From contig JAQISU010000155.1 of the NCBI GenBank assembly GCA_029339505.1, positions 16,383,501 through 16,447,500 of the forward strand: DNA of 64,000 bases. The letters are read 5' to 3'. This document shows positions 45,951-56,779 of this stretch, piece after piece (the first letter of the stretch is position 1; each line of letters starts with the position of its first letter). The notes under the pieces are model-generated. The model saw only the letters and a list, made by a program, of their open reading frames with translations. It was not told the DNA's origin and searched no databases. This DNA is from Unio delphinus (lineage: Eukaryota; Mollusca; Bivalvia; Unionida; Unionidae). Position numbers and translations under genes: made by a program.

Positions 45951-46471
45951 TTAATTACCAGCGCCCATCATCAATTTGCCTTTCATAGCTGATTTTACCA
46001 ACCACGAAGCCAATTTTTCTTTGAAAGATTTATCAGGAATAGCATTTAACGCATGAATTAATTTCACATCCGCAAGATGCCTGTGTTGCAAATTGCTGCT
46101 TTTATATGCAACATCATGAGCATGACATGCCTTATCAATGGCGTTTATCGGTTCTTCACCACGTCGAGGTTGATTTTGATCATCAAGTCTGATATCTAAT
46201 CGTGTTCCTGGGCCACAGTAGCTATATCCTGGAAGATGCTTTTCTCCTGGATACTTTGCCCACGGTGTTCCAGAGAGTTTTGCTAACTTGGCTGCGATAT
46301 CACCTCGTTTTTTTTTAAAACATCTCCGGATTTCATAGAAACAAATCTATATTTTTTTTTATACCACATGTTGCACATCTACCAGTAAGTGAGATCTGTT
46401 GTTGCTACTTGTAATCGTCGTCACATCATTTGTGTTGTACGCGCTTTACACTTCACACAATATAGATCCAT
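45951..46471 (-). pseudogene. zinc-ribbon plus phospholipase A2 protein (element C)
   Basis: ATG 46,471 opens a zinc ribbon with CVKCKAR and, after frameshifts, CATCGIK. The PLA2 domain follows, with the calcium loop YCGPGT and catalytic KACHAHDVAYKSS, ending GAGN and TAA at 45,951. Frameshifts lie near 46,415 and at a run of nine T (about 46,308). The PLA2 domain residues themselves are preserved. The start codon is only 5 bases from the divergent ATPase start. Confidence 0.82.
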
Positions 46472-46476
46472 AACTT

Positions 46477-47148
46477 ATGTATAGAGATATGAATATAATT
46501 GATTTTTCAGCGACTGAAACAAGAGAACCAGTTAAGCATCATGCAGCGCTACCAAACTCTATCCGCGCAATTATAATCGGGCCATCTGGATCCGGCAAGA
46601 CGCAATTGTTGCTCAATTTAATAATGAGATGGATGAAGTGGGATAAGTTGTATTTAGTTTCTCCTAGCGTAGATGATCAACGATGCTATGAAGTGTTAAA
46701 GCATTTTAACGAGAATGCATCAGAAATTAAAGGTGAGAACGTCATTGATTTTATAACTGATATTGACGAGGCACCATCCGTGGATGACCTTGATGGGAGC
46801 ATTAACAATTTAGTCGTATACGAAGATGTGATGTTAGACAATCAAAAAAAACCAGCTAGAATATTTTCCCGAGGCAGGCATAAAAACACCGACGTGATAT
46901 ATGTCACTCAACGCTACACTCAGATTCCAAAAGTGATCAGAGATAACTCTAATATTCTTGCCGTGTTTAACGGCGTTGATACACATATGCTAAGAAATAT
47001 TTGGCAGACATGGTGTTCCGATATGGACTTCAATCAATTTCGAAATTTCTTTAGTCATGTTCAGTCGACCCCACACGGATTTATAACAACAAATTTACAT
47101 GATCATAGAACACGATATCGTATCGGACTTGATCAAATATTTGGTTGA
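46477..47148 (+). CDS. FtsK/A32-like genome-packaging ATPase (element C)
   Basis: 223 codons, uninterrupted. Walker A GPSGSGKTQLLLNLIMRW at about residues 35-52; a Walker B-like hydrophobic strand NNLVVYEDVML about residue 110; a downstream sensor region with VTQRYTQIPKVIRDN resembles the A32/FtsK-HerA packaging ATPases of Polintons and NCLDVs. It would pump element DNA into capsids. The start could be 46,477 or the Met at 46,489 (MNIIDFSATETREPV). It is the best-preserved element gene in the window and the last gene before the right terminal repeat. Confidence 0.9.
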   Translation: MYRDMNIIDFSATETREPVKHHAALPNSIRAIIIGPSGSGKTQLLLNLIMRWMKWDKLYLVSPSVDDQRCYEVLKHFNENASEIKGENVIDFITDIDEAPSVDDLDGSINNLVVYEDVMLDNQKKPARIFSRGRHKNTDVIYVTQRYTQIPKVIRDNSNILAVFNGVDTHMLRNIWQTWCSDMDFNQFRNFFSHVQSTPHGFITTNLHDHRTRYRIGLDQIFG

Positions 47149-47198
47149 AATCGCAAAAATCCCTTGTGAAAAATCATAAATGATTTTTGTTAACCTGT

Positions 47199-47395
47199 AG
47201 CAGCAGAGGGGACGATGACAACATCGTTGCGACCCCGATGATTGAAAAATCACTAAGTCTCCGTTTGCTAAATGGAGACTTATTTTTTTTTTTTTGGTTA
47301 AAATATGAGATTCGCAGGAAGGCTCTATTTTCCGTTTTGAGGCTTCAATCAATTTTGTCGTCAAAAGTTGTAGGATTCGCCTCCCCCCTGCTGCT
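47199..47395 (-). repeat. right palindromic terminal repeat of element C
   Basis: Starts AGCAGCAGAGGGGACGATG and ends CCCCCCTGCTGCT. The interior differs from that of element B (TTAGTGATTTTTCAATC on its complement, plus a run of T), but the palindromic ends and the GACAAC block are kept. It lies 50 bp after the ATPase stop. Confidence 0.85.
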
Positions 47396-47889
47396 TTAGT
47401 TGTGCCTGCATAAAAACAGGTCTACTTACAACAAAGTGTAGTAGGTCCAATGATCTAACAATAAATCAAGTCAGTGTTGTGACCACCATATATATTTACC
47501 TATTAGGTATCACTAGACATTATTGTTTGGTAATTTTTCATCAAACAGATTGCAAAATCATGCAATTGTTTCTCTACTAAAGATGCAAATAAAAACTGAC
47601 AAATGATTTTTGTGGAAAGTATGCATATCACATTTCAATTAAGCTGTTCATATTTAATCTTTATATAACGAGTGGAGTGGTTTTTATAATGAACCATCAT
47701 TACCATCAGCCAATTTCCCACTGTGAAAGGCTGCTATGAATGTTTTTCACTGACATAGTGGCCCAAGCAAGCAGATTATTCCCTACTCGTGATTACAGCA
47801 TTGAAGGGGGTGCTCTGCAGATCTTATGAGCTTCTGAGATAGTGGCATGTGTATGGTGAAGTTGTTTGCAGTATCAACATGTGTGTGTG

Positions 47890-48168
47890 ATTAGGATTTT
47901 TTGCGTAGCTTTAACAATTTTTTAGTCATATTGCTACGATGTCTGCAGTGAGGCAATTTATAGTGATGTCTAGCACTGGGGCATCATGCCTCAGGCATGT
48001 AGCATGATGTCCCACCCAGTCACATTATCCTGACACCAGTCCTAACACTAAGCTCTTAATGCTGAGCGCCAAGCGAGGCAGCTGTTAGTACCATTTTTGT
48101 AAGTGATCAAACCCACTACCTCCCGCTTCCGTGGCGGACGCTCTAACCACTCGGCCACTGGAGCGGTC
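47890..48168 (-). mobile_element. tRNA-derived SINE, family 1
   Basis: On the minus strand it begins GACCGCTCCAGTGGCCGAG, has the A box GGCCGAGTGGTTAGAGCG and a body matching 1,461-1,783 (GGTGTCAGGATAATGTGAC), and ends in AT-rich tail sequence near 47,890. Confidence 0.85.
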
Positions 48169-48839
48169 TGTATCAACATGTACAGTGGAGACTATGTTGT
48201 CATACCTCTATGTTGCTTTCACATACAAAGGCTGAAACTTTATTAGATATTGTACTTGTGTAAAGTATATGACCTAAATCCACAGCTGATCAAAATGACT
48301 GCTCCCATAGTATAAACAAATCAGCCTGAATTAAAATACTCTTCAACAGTTAATAAAGTAGGGAAAATAATTTTTCTCAGACTGCACAGTACCAGTTTTG
48401 GAAAGAGTAAATAATGATTTGACAAATAATAAAAAAACGTAAAAAAGTAATCGGATCTTTCTTTAAATACAATTTACCTCGGATATCCAGAAAGTGAAAA
48501 TAACCAAGCGGAGATAACCCTTTTTTGATAGAAACACATCCAAAGTAAGGCCAGGCTGTATGCACTATAATCCAAAATACGCCCATCAATCTTACACTAA
48601 AATAAAGGAGATTAAAACATTCTTTTGATAATAAATACGATATTCAAGTTATTTTTGAACATTTTGTGGTTGCTACGTAACTGTTTATTAGTGAATATTT
48701 CATCACAAAACTCATGCTTAGTAGGTTCAGCCTTAAGGAATGAGAGGGTGGTGTTTGTGACTATAGATCTTAGGGAAAACGAAGTTTGGTATCACAACCA
48801 CCGTGTCACAAATAATGAACAATGCTATATAGTATTATT

Positions 48840-49620
48840 TAGTACTGAAACTGCCCTCCTGAGACTTGTTAACGGCTTACGCTGCGCTTTAGATAGTAGA
48901 GATCTTAAAATCCTCACCCTCCTTGACTTGCATGCCGTATTCGACATGATAGAACATGACATATTCCTTTACCATCCCCACCTTTGTTTGTTTGTTTCTT
49001 TGATTTTGATTTTTAACGTAGCTTTAACAGTTTTTCAGTCATATCTTTACGATGTCTGCAGTGAGGTGAGGCAGTTTAGAGTGTGTCTAACACTGGGGCA
49101 TCATGCCGCAGACATGTAGCATGATGTCCCACCCAGTCACATTATCCTGACACCAGGCCGACCAGTCCTAACACTAAGCTCTTAATGCTGAGCGCCAAGC
49201 GAGGCAGCTGTTAGTACCATTTTTGTAAGTCTATGGTATGAATCGGCCTGAGATCGAACCCGCGACCTCCCACTTCCGCGGCGGACGCTACCACTAGGGC
49301 ACCGGAGCGGTTACCGTCTCCAGCATGTATTTAGTATTTACGATACAGGTTACTGTGTTTCGAGTCATTGGAACTAGATAATCAGCAAGACATAAATTGT
49401 TTCCGTAAATAGATATAATTCCAGCCCAGTTGATCTATGTGTTGGTGTTCCTCAAGTATCATGGCACGTTCTCTTCATTCTATACATTCAGCCGCTCTCA
49501 AGTGTCATAGGACGACATCCGGTGTCTCACTAATTGTGTACTGATAACACTCAACTATACAGATCTAGCTGCCAAACTGAAGTTGAGGTTACCATCACAG
49601 GTGTAGAGTGGTGCATTTCT
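48840..49620 (+). pseudogene. LINE reverse-transcriptase relic split by a SINE
   Basis: Upstream part (48,840-48,968): TETALLRLVNGLRCALDS and LTLLDLHAVFDMIEHDIFL, the RT region with the D-x-x-x-A-F-D motif. Downstream part (49,425-49,620): GVPQVSWHVLFILYIQPLSS and, in another frame, a D-N-T-Q-L-Y stretch at the position of the FADDTQLY catalytic motif. The SINE at 48,981-49,310 interrupts it. It is a jockey/CR1-like element, non-functional. Confidence 0.78.
48981..49310 (-). mobile_element. SINE family 1 inserted in the LINE relic
   Basis: Same body as at 47,890-48,168, with the tRNA head at the right end (GCTCCGGTGCCCTAGTGG on the minus strand). It is flanked by imperfect duplicates TTACCATCCCCA (48,969-48,980) and TTACCGTCTCCA (49,311-49,322), consistent with a target-site duplication. 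Confidence 0.8.
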
Positions 49621-49654
49621 AATGTGAATTCATGAATGATATGTAACAAACTGA

Positions 49655-49945
49655 TTTTTTTAATAAGCTGTAAAAAATGTAGCATCCAATTTGTTGGACA
49701 AACACTTCAACAAGTTTCTAAGAGAATGAATAATCATCGCTTTGATAGAAGAAATTATTGAGATCCTATGTTCTATTAATATTTCAACACACTTTAACAC
49801 CAATAATCACTTATTTACTCAATGTTTATTTCATGCCAATAGATATTGTGCATGGTGACATGAATAGACTCATAAAAGAAACTTAATAGATTCATATGTT
49901 AGATACTTTTTATCCTAATGGACTTAATGTCAATGCAATATATAA
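49655..49945 (+). pseudogene. Penelope-like GIY-YIG endonuclease relic
   Basis: CKKCSIQFVGQTLQQVSKRM and NNHRFDRR form the GIY-YIG core seen in Penelope-like elements (form CxxCxxxYVGQT...R...H). An HFNTNNHLFTQ-like block and a C-terminal LDTFYPNGLNV block follow in shifted frames. No reverse transcriptase part was found nearby. Confidence 0.6.
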
Positions 49946-50380
49946 AATTGTATAATTTAAATTGATATATTGTATATCCTTCATAATTATATGTATGTTT
50001 AACTCTAGTTTATTTTATTATTTTATGTAACAAACTGCAGATGAATGATGATAAATTTGAAGCCTACTTTCACCAAGCAAATACATTCTCATCCGTTACC
50101 TCAAGCAATAAGTATCAGCAATACCAATATTAAACTTAGACAGTCAGTACGAAACCAAGTTGCACTTCTCGAGAGTTCGCTCTCATTACACCAACATGTA
50201 ATGCACATGTAATTCAAAGATGAGTATCTGGAGCTGAGACGCAACAGCTCCATTCACAATTTTCATTCAGTTGATGCCACTAAAACACTTGTGTTTTTCT
50301 TAGTAATTTCAAGATTAGACAATGATTATTCACTTGCATTTGGTTCGTCTCGGTATCTACATCAGACAATTCAAACTGTT

Positions 50381-50600
50381 AACAGAGAGGGTGAACAGAC
50401 CAACTTTTACAAGCGTCAATTTAGCAAACTGAGACTTTCCCGAATTGCTGATATAAGCTTCAATTTAGTAAACTGAGGCCTCCTTGAAAATTTTTTAAAA
50501 TTTTTTTTTTGATTTCTTGGTATTTTTTAGTAAAAATTTTTTTTTGATTTTTCAGTAAAAAAAAGACGCCAAATATATGGCGTTCACCCTCTCTGCTGCT
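50381..50600 (+). repeat. left palindromic terminal repeat of element D
   Basis: Right end CGTTCACCCTCTCTGCTGCT pairs with the left end ACAGAGAGGGTGAACAG. The outermost AGCAG is replaced by TTAA, so the tip is altered. Inside is a duplicated block (GTCAATTTAGCAAACTGAG and TTCAATTTAGTAAACTGAGG) and poly-T/poly-A runs, making it the longest repeat of the set (about 220 bp). Confidence 0.8.
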
Positions 50601-50661
50601 ATGCGTTAACCAATACGATGATGAATTAGTAATTGAAAATCTTCGATTTTTATTGATATAA

Positions 50662-51641
50662 ATGTCAAACATCGGAGAAGCACAAATAACTAGATTAACA
50701 CGAGAACGGTTGGCTGCAATTAAGAAATTTCTCCCGGTGAGAGATTCTTTCAGAAATAATCTTCAAGCGCGTCAACAAGCAAAGATAGATTTTACCACTG
50801 ACACTAAATAATTATTTAAGCCTATAACCGAGGCAACGGGAGAAGTTGTAACCGCGATAAAAGAATCTAAACCTATTGTTGCTTCACCTGTTGAACCTGC
50901 GGTTGAACCTGTGGTTAAACCTGTAGTAAAACCTAAACAAATCGGTGGTAATAGAGTTCAAGAACTCCGAAATAGATTTACCGAAGCCACTTTAGCATAT
51001 ATCGATAAAACTGATATAAATAATTTAACGGATTTTGCCACGCTAGGATATTATCAAAAAAATAATTATTTAAAACCTAACTATGTAGGTTCTATTTCAA
51101 GTGTAGAAAATTTTCTGATGTGATTTTTAAAATTAAAAATAAACTACCAAAGGTTAATAATAATGATCCTGTTTATACCGCGTATAAAGCTGCTATTCTC
51201 AAAAAAGATACTCAATATCAACAACAGCGAAGTTTGTTAGAAACTGAACAACAACGATTAGCAACAGAACAGCAACAACTAAAACAACGAGAAAAACAAG
51301 AACGATCAGAAGAACGAAAACGTGTACAATCAACTCCAAAAAAACGAGGCCGACCAAAAAAACAATCAGATCCTGTTATGGAAGAACCTCTGGGAGAACC
51401 TGAAGAAGAAAAATCCGGCGAGGGTTATCGTGGTGGTAATATACCCTGTTCAAGAAGTGTCCTCGATGATATATCACGGTTAGAAATTCTCATTGGAGGA
51501 AAACGAGCTGGAAATAATTCCCCGGAAATAATTAACGAGGCAACAGAAATCTGTCAACGGTTATTTCAAGGACGTGTAATGGATATTGGACTATATCGCA
51601 GTTTCATCGATGAACTTACCGATGATTATTACAGTGGTTAG
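50662..51641 (+). pseudogene. Polinton core protein with AT-hook (element D)
   Basis: ATG 50,662 begins MSNIGEAQITRLTRERLAAI, like the C and A copies. It has a TAA at 50,809, then reopens through a repeated P-V-V-K-P segment. A frame change near 51,120 leads to the C-terminal half: a Gln/Glu coiled coil, an AT-hook (KKRGRPKKQ), and DDISRLEILIGGKRAGNNS. An AT-hook and basic coiled coil fit binding of genome DNA in the virion. First gene of the structural block, immediately inside the terminal repeat. Confidence 0.78.
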
Positions 51642-51662
51642 ACATATAGCATTTAAATAAAA

Positions 51663-52069
51663 ATGATAGTACATCGTAGTATGAACAGAGCAAGACCGGT
51701 TTACGTTGTAAGCTCGCGACTACCGGTTTATAAACTTACGTATGGAAATGGACTTGGTGATATTGTCACTGGATTATTTACTAGAATTGCTCCAAATATT
51801 TTACCTGTTGGTAAGGAAATAGCGTCAAAAGCTATTGGGGTTTTCGGTGACCGAGCTGGTAAAGTTATTGATGATAGCGCATTTGATATGTTGGGTAGCG
51901 CAAAAGAAAAACTTATGTCGTTGGCACGAGGTAAAAGAAAGAATATAAAAATGTTCAATTACAGTCTACGGAACAAATGCCACCTAAGATAGGCAGTGCG
52001 ATTAATAAACTTGCAGTTGCACGGTTAAGAAAAATTGCTGGTTCAGGGTCGGCGCGGTTAAGCATTTAG
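51663..52069 (+). pseudogene. hydrophobic/basic virion-associated protein
   Basis: MIVHRSMNRARPVYVVSSRL begins a protein with a Gly-rich amphipathic middle (NGLGDIVTGLFTRIAPNIL) and a basic C terminus (KRKNIK, then in another frame PKIGSAINKLAVARL ending at TAG 52,067). A frameshift lies near 51,955. This resembles the small membrane-active or core-associated proteins (like adenovirus pVI/pX) common in adintovirus structural blocks, but that is an analogy. Confidence 0.55.
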
Positions 52070-52090
52070 ATCAACTAGGTTAATATTAAA

Positions 52091-53511
52091 ATGTTCAAGG
52101 ACGAAATCGATGATGCTTTTAAAGTAAATGATCCCGTATCAAGGAATAATTCTATACGCGATTATCAATATTTTTCATATCAAGCACAAAATCCAAATGT
52201 AAGGTCACAAATTGATCTTAGATTTGATGACACATCTAAATACTTCTTGCCGTGTGAAGCATTCATCGAAGTAGAAGGACAACTGCGGAAAGGTGACGAT
52301 ACTCCATTTGCAACCGCTGATAATCTTAAAGATACCCGGATTGGATTTGTCAACAACGGTATAATGGCGTTATTTAGCAATGCCCGGTATTCGATTGGTT
52401 CTTCTAAAATAGAATCCATCGATAACGATGTTGATATTGCTACAACAATTATAGGTTTAGCTAGATATTCTGATGATTTTATTAAATCAGCTGGTCATTC
52501 AATGATGTTTTCCAAGGATACTACCAATCACGCTGATCATCGTCAATTTACGTTAAGACGACCAAAGAAGGTTTCAGCTGTTGCTGATGATGCTGATGTT
52601 GAACCTGTTGTTGTGAGTGATAATCTTGATTACAACGCAGGATTTGCGTTACGAAAAAAGAATATTGATGCCGATGGTAGATTTTCATGTACGATTCCAT
52701 TGTCGCATATATTTGGATTTTGCCGAGATGTCCGGCGAGTGATATTTGGTGCTAGTCATACTGTAACACTTACACGAAGATCAACTGATGAATATGCTCT
52801 TTGGCGTGGTCCTGCTCCTGTAACAAATGGTATTGTAACATTAACAAAGTTAGCGTTGTGGATGCCAGTTATGACTCCATCGTTGTCGGTTGAGACTCGG
52901 TTGTTATCATTTATGGATCAGGTAGGAAAATCAATGATGAGTTGGTGTGAGGTTACAACAGCTACTACGTCTAGTCCAGGTCCTGGAGTTTTTACTTGGC
53001 AACTTGCGTTGACGAAAACATTTCCGCGCCAAGACATGTTTTTGTTGTATTACAACACCAAAATAGAACTCAAAAAATAGCCGGTGCTGCAGATGACAGT
53101 CTACAACTACGATCTCATATGATATTTGACAAATTTAGCGTCAACGAAGTATCATTACGAATAAGTAATCAACAAGAACCCGTGGAAAATCTTATCATCG
53201 ATTACAGACATTATCAAATAGGACGAGTTTATCATCGATTATGGTCGTTTATGGGTCGTGATCAAAACATCGATACTGGACTTCAAATATCACAGGTGGA
53301 TTTTAAAGAATTATATCCGATTTATTACTTTTCGTTGCAACTTCTTGATTTTTCTAAACACTCAACCGTTGATGTAAAATTTCAAGCTCGTATCGGTGAG
53401 GCTCTTGATGGATTTAGGGCTGTTGCTGTTCTTCTCAGTGATAAATCTATGATACTTGAAGGTGGTGGTGGAAGAATGAGAGTCATTGATGCACCAGTAG
53501 AAAACCTGTAA
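52091..53511 (+). pseudogene. major capsid protein, double jelly-roll type (element D)
   Basis: Starts MFKDEIDDAFKVNDPVSRNN. The first frame (329 codons, to 53,080) and the second (to 53,511) together give about 470 residues, with one frame change between about 53,000 and 53,080, where PRQDMFLLYYN and PRHVFVVLQHQ cover the same stretch. Features: Y-F-S-Y-Q near the N terminus, LRFDDTSKYFLPCEAFIEV, and a C-terminal half with QVDFKELYPIYYF and VIDAPVENL. Size, position before the protease, and the PRxVFVVxQ pattern fit Polinton double jelly-roll capsid proteins. A relic of the same gene lies at 4,530-5,366. Confidence 0.78.
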
Positions 53512-53536
53512 TTGAATCAATCGGTGTTATATAAAA

Positions 53537-54007
53537 ATGTCGTATAACACTATTAATGTCACATTGACACCTGGTCAGATAAACAAACTTCAATCGAGTT
53601 CAGCTAAACAATGTGGAACTACGATTACGCTAAAACAACATCAAATGACCGGCGGATCAAATAAACTATCGTTGACGAAAACTCAGGTTAATCATTTTAA
53701 TAGCGTGCTCAAAGATAAAAAGGGAGTTCAGATTACGCTATCTGCAGCTGCAATAGCGAATATGATAAAAACCGGTGGAATATTTCCGCTGTTAGCTGCA
53801 ATTCCAGGATTGATTGCATCAGCGGCTCCGGAACTCCTTGGAGCGTTAGGAACTGGTGCAGCCGGAGCACTTGCTTCTGGTGTTGTCAATAAGATAATGG
53901 GTAAAGGTCTAAACGGAAAATCAAAAGGATTTTCAACGAGAAAAAAAAAGGGAAAGGGATTCAGACTACCAGGAAGTCGATTCACGCGATATTACAAAAC
54001 CAGTTAG
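53537..54007 (+). CDS. small virion protein with hydrophobic Gly/Ala segment and basic tail
   Basis: 156 codons, no breaks. N-terminal LTxxQ-type repeats (VTLTPGQINKLQ and LSLTKTQVNHFN) are followed by a Gly/Ala-rich hydrophobic segment (LLAAIPGLIASAAPELLGAL) and a strongly basic tail (STRKKKGKGFRLPG). This architecture is widespread in Polinton and adintovirus structural blocks and recalls adenovirus pX/pVI (DNA condensing or membrane lysis). It is likely processed by the neighbouring protease; GKGLNGKSK and similar Gly-rich stretches could be cleavage sites. Its stop codon directly precedes the protease ATG. Confidence 0.75.
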   Translation: MSYNTINVTLTPGQINKLQSSSAKQCGTTITLKQHQMTGGSNKLSLTKTQVNHFNSVLKDKKGVQITLSAAAIANMIKTGGIFPLLAAIPGLIASAAPELLGALGTGAAGALASGVVNKIMGKGLNGKSKGFSTRKKKGKGFRLPGSRFTRYYKTS

Positions 54008-54530
54008 TGGAAACATCCATGGAAAATTCGAAGATTTTCAACAACGAAATTTCACCAGGAGCATCCAAAGGATTTTTACCAATGTCAACTTTTGATTTAC
54101 TCGACGCAGTAAAAAAACTCCCAATAAAGCATTTCAGAGGTGTATTCATGAAAGATCAATTTCCAGCAAAACCACAAATACCAGAAACTGGAATAATTAA
54201 TCTTGATGATAACACTGGACCTGGAACTCATTGGGTTTTTTATGCAATATATCCAACCTCGATTATTTATTTTGACTCATATGGATTACCACCTTCGATT
54301 GAATTTGTCAAGTATGTGTCTACGATTTCTTTAAAATCGCAATTACAAAAAATTCAATCCCTGGAATTCAAAGAATCCCCATTTGGTATTCAACGTTGCC
54401 CACGCAAACATTAACAGATCCTCCAATTTGTGGGCGAGAAACTCTTAACGCGTTGAAGGTTATCTCGGCAAATCCTAAATTACCTCATAAAGCCATCCAT
54501 GAGTACAGGATGATGAAATCGAATTACTAA
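54007..54530 (+). pseudogene. adenain-like cysteine protease (element D)
   Basis: C48/C5-type maturation protease. Catalytic His in GTHWVFY (about 54,228), Asp in YFDSYG (about 54,271), and, after a single frame change between 54,370 and 54,400, the Cys in PICGRETLNAL (about 54,423), with the frame ending at TAA 54,528. Family members begin near MSTFDLLDAVKKLP; here 25 extra residues (METSMENSKIFNNEISPG...) precede it, encoded by one of the short palindromic inserts of element D. The frame change separates His/Asp from Cys, so this copy as read is inactive. It would cleave capsid precursors. Confidence 0.85.
54018..54042 (+). repeat. palindromic insert at the protease start
   Basis: GGAAAATTCGAAGATTTTCA lies within the first codons of the protease frame and encodes ENSKIF, upstream of the usual family start. 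Same type as the inserts in the polymerase gene. Confidence 0.65.
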
Positions 54531-54532
54531 GT

Positions 54533-54560
54533 AATTGGAAATTCGAAGAATTTCAAAGAA
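54533..54560. repeat. palindromic insert after the protease gene
   Basis: GGAAATTC-GAA-GAATTTC (perfect 7-base arms) directly after the protease stop. Similar units occur at about 55,615-55,638 and 58,233-58,252. Confidence 0.65.
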
Positions 54561-54590
54561 TGATTTTAACAAAGAGAAGTATATATAACA

Positions 54591-55596
54591 ATGGCAGATA
54601 TTTTTGGAAGATCAGTAACACGCCCTTCTTTAGAAGGGGTTACTATCACACAGGTGAAAAAAAATAATCAACAAAGCTATCTCCGCGATAGCAAACATAG
54701 ATGAATTAAAAAAATTATCTGATCAAATAAATGATATTACAGGATTACAAAAAACCATCGATGACATTAAAGTAACTGCTGGTGATTCCGCCGCGGATAC
54801 GAAAAAACTACGTGATGATTATAACGATCATATAACCAAGTTTGATCAACTTCAGCCGGGTATCATCTATTCATCTAGAATCATAAATAATTTCTTTGGT
54901 GTCCCACCTACACACGCTGATTTACAGATCTCACATGTAAAAGCAGCCGTTGATAATTTATCAAAATTACGAACTGATTTTGATTCTCATGTTGAACAAT
55001 TTACTAGTTTACGAAGAAATTTTAGAAAGGCTGATGACGTCGTCGACAAGTTCTTCAGAAAAGATGCAAAATCAGATGATATTAAAAAAACTCTCACAGA
55101 CATTATTACCAAATTTGATGAAATAACCGCGATTAATACCAGGTTAGGTGTTATCAGGGACACGAGATCAATTTCAAATTTAATCGCGGTTAATAAAAAA
55201 TCCATCAACGATCTTAGCACGACCACTAATGGCATCATAACAGATGCAACAAGAATGATAGCAATACTTGAAAAAGTAAAAATTCCTCATGATAAATCTA
55301 TTGTCAATAACGTCGTATACACGATTCAATATGGATCATATACGTGGACACCTACAAATAATATTTTACACGTTACTGCAGCCGTAAAGGGAATTTATCG
55401 ATTAACATTGGTGACACCAACATAATTCACGATATCATCATCGAGTTCATCTGGAGTCAATAATACGATATCAACGATCATCGACAAGGATATGATTGAA
55501 CAATTCACGATTACATCCACTGATAATAATCTAGCTAGGGTTTCAATGACATGGTATGTTGAATTTGTAGCTGATTTAAGTAAACAGATAAACTAA
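54591..55596 (+). pseudogene. coiled-coil fibre-like protein
   Basis: ATG 54,591 begins MADIFGRSVTRPSLEGVTIT. A run of eight A at about 54,657 shifts the frame, after which a long frame (54,661-55,422) encodes Ile/Leu/Asp heptads (for example DELKKLSDQINDITGLQKT) followed by a beta-rich end with SYTWTPTNNILHVTAAVKG. A TAA at 55,423 interrupts it, and the same frame runs on to TAA 55,594. A coiled-coil shaft plus beta-rich tip is typical of attachment fibres, but no family was recognised. Confidence 0.6.
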
Positions 55597-55683
55597 ATTC
55601 CTATGGATTTCAATGGAAAATCTAACAGATTTTAACGAAGAATTGTTGACGTCGTCTATGATATATTATCATAAGTAGATAAA

Positions 55684-56271
55684 ATGTCAACGATGTCATT
55701 GGCACCAACTGTATTTGAATACCGTTATAACACTGTCAAAGAATATCAAAATAAACTTGAAGCGTTAAGTACCGAGTATAGCACTAAAAAGAAAAAAATA
55801 CCAGCGTAGAATCACCGTGTTAGATGTAACTGTTTACTCGGTGTCAGGTGTAATTGCCGGCGCTGGAATAATACTATGTTCGGTGGTTATGATATCCCCC
55901 GTTGTTGTACCAATTTGTATATCCGCGGCTGCAACAATCACTGGAATATTTACCACGATAACAAAAAAATATCATCGTGTTCTCAACAGAAATTACACGA
56001 TTACGCTGTTAAATTTATTACTGCGTCAAACGCGTATTCGGAGTTATCAGTGTTGATATCATCGGCGATTGACGACCAAATAATCACCGAAGAAGAATTC
56101 TCGAAGATGGTCAAATTGTATAATTCAACTATTTCAAAATTGGAGCACAACAATAATAATAACAATGGCAACATCATCGCAAGAAATCCTTCAACGAATA
56201 GCAACAAACACCACCAACACAAAAACAAAGTTGATCTCGCTGGTAACGAAAACACCAGAATTCAGCATTGA
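55684..56271 (+). pseudogene. small membrane protein of Polinton structural block
   Basis: ATG 55,684 opens an N-terminal coiled coil (EYQNKLEALSTEYSTKKKK). After a frame change near 55,800 come two hydrophobic segments (VIAGAGIILCSVVMISPVVV and ICISAAATITGIFTTI) followed by KKYHRV. After another change near 55,990 a helical tail (SSAIDDQIITEEEFSKMVKL) follows. The order short coiled coil, membrane hairpin, then a D-x-x-I-x-x-EEF tail recurs in proteins of cnidarian and other Polintons. Probably inserted in membranes. The last part overlaps the start of the next gene. Confidence 0.55.
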
Positions 56272-56779
56272 ATTTAATCCTCCGTTGGCGGTATCTGCAA
56301 TCGCGTTAACGCAATTAAGATGCTACTACAGTTGGTCAAATGTAAGATCAACACCGTTCAATGGTAAACCTCCCAATAACAGTTTTACGTTTTCATGGAA
56401 AAAACCTGGTACTGATAAACCAACCACACACACAATACATTTACCAACAGGCGCATACGATATCGAAGATATCAATGAAGCGATCATAGAATCCATCGAG
56501 GGGATAACAGGACCAAATATCATCGAAATCAAAGATGAACCTGATAAATCTCCCATTGAGATTCACGGGCATGAACCGCTGTTGTCAACGGTCATTGAAG
56601 TTAACTCACCGGATTACTCCGTAGATATATACAACAGCTCAATTAGAACCTTATTGGGTTATCCTGAGTTTATCCCAGGGACCGTCGACATGAAAGATTT
56701 ACCACGCGAGCCATCAAAATCAGATTATATTTCCATTATCATGGGTTGGAGAGTAATCTTGGTAATATACGTAAGGTAA
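56165..56779 (+). pseudogene. penton-like conserved Polinton protein, N-terminal half
   Basis: MATSSQEILQRIATNTT begins a widely conserved Polinton protein with the pattern FNPPLAVSAIALTQLRCYYS, IHLPTGAYDIEDINEAI, and SIRTLLGY. In relatives the LLG(F/Y) motif is followed by the C-terminal half. Here the frame ends at 56,779 and the matching C-terminal half is found 1.1 kb downstream within another open frame. A beta-rich minor capsid or penton role is inferred from position. Confidence 0.6.

Larger units (their letters stand above)
37920..47395 (+). mobile_element. element C: rearranged Polinton lacking the capsid block
   Basis: From left: inverted core gene, two small genes, repeat-rich control region, HNH and zinc-finger genes (-), polymerase-helicase-HNH (+), integrase and zinc-ribbon/PLA2 (-), ATPase (+), right terminal repeat. 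Gene order from 38.8 to 47.4 kb is the same as in element D. All capsid, protease and fibre genes and the left terminal repeat are absent. The flank after the right end reads TTAGTT. The ATPase looks intact; most other genes are broken. Confidence 0.85.

Noticed and set aside
49660..49760. Considered as a phage-like GIY-YIG homing nuclease of element D
   Set aside because: It lies outside the left terminal repeat of D and its context (decayed LINE/SINE area) and sequence fit a Penelope-like retroelement relic better.
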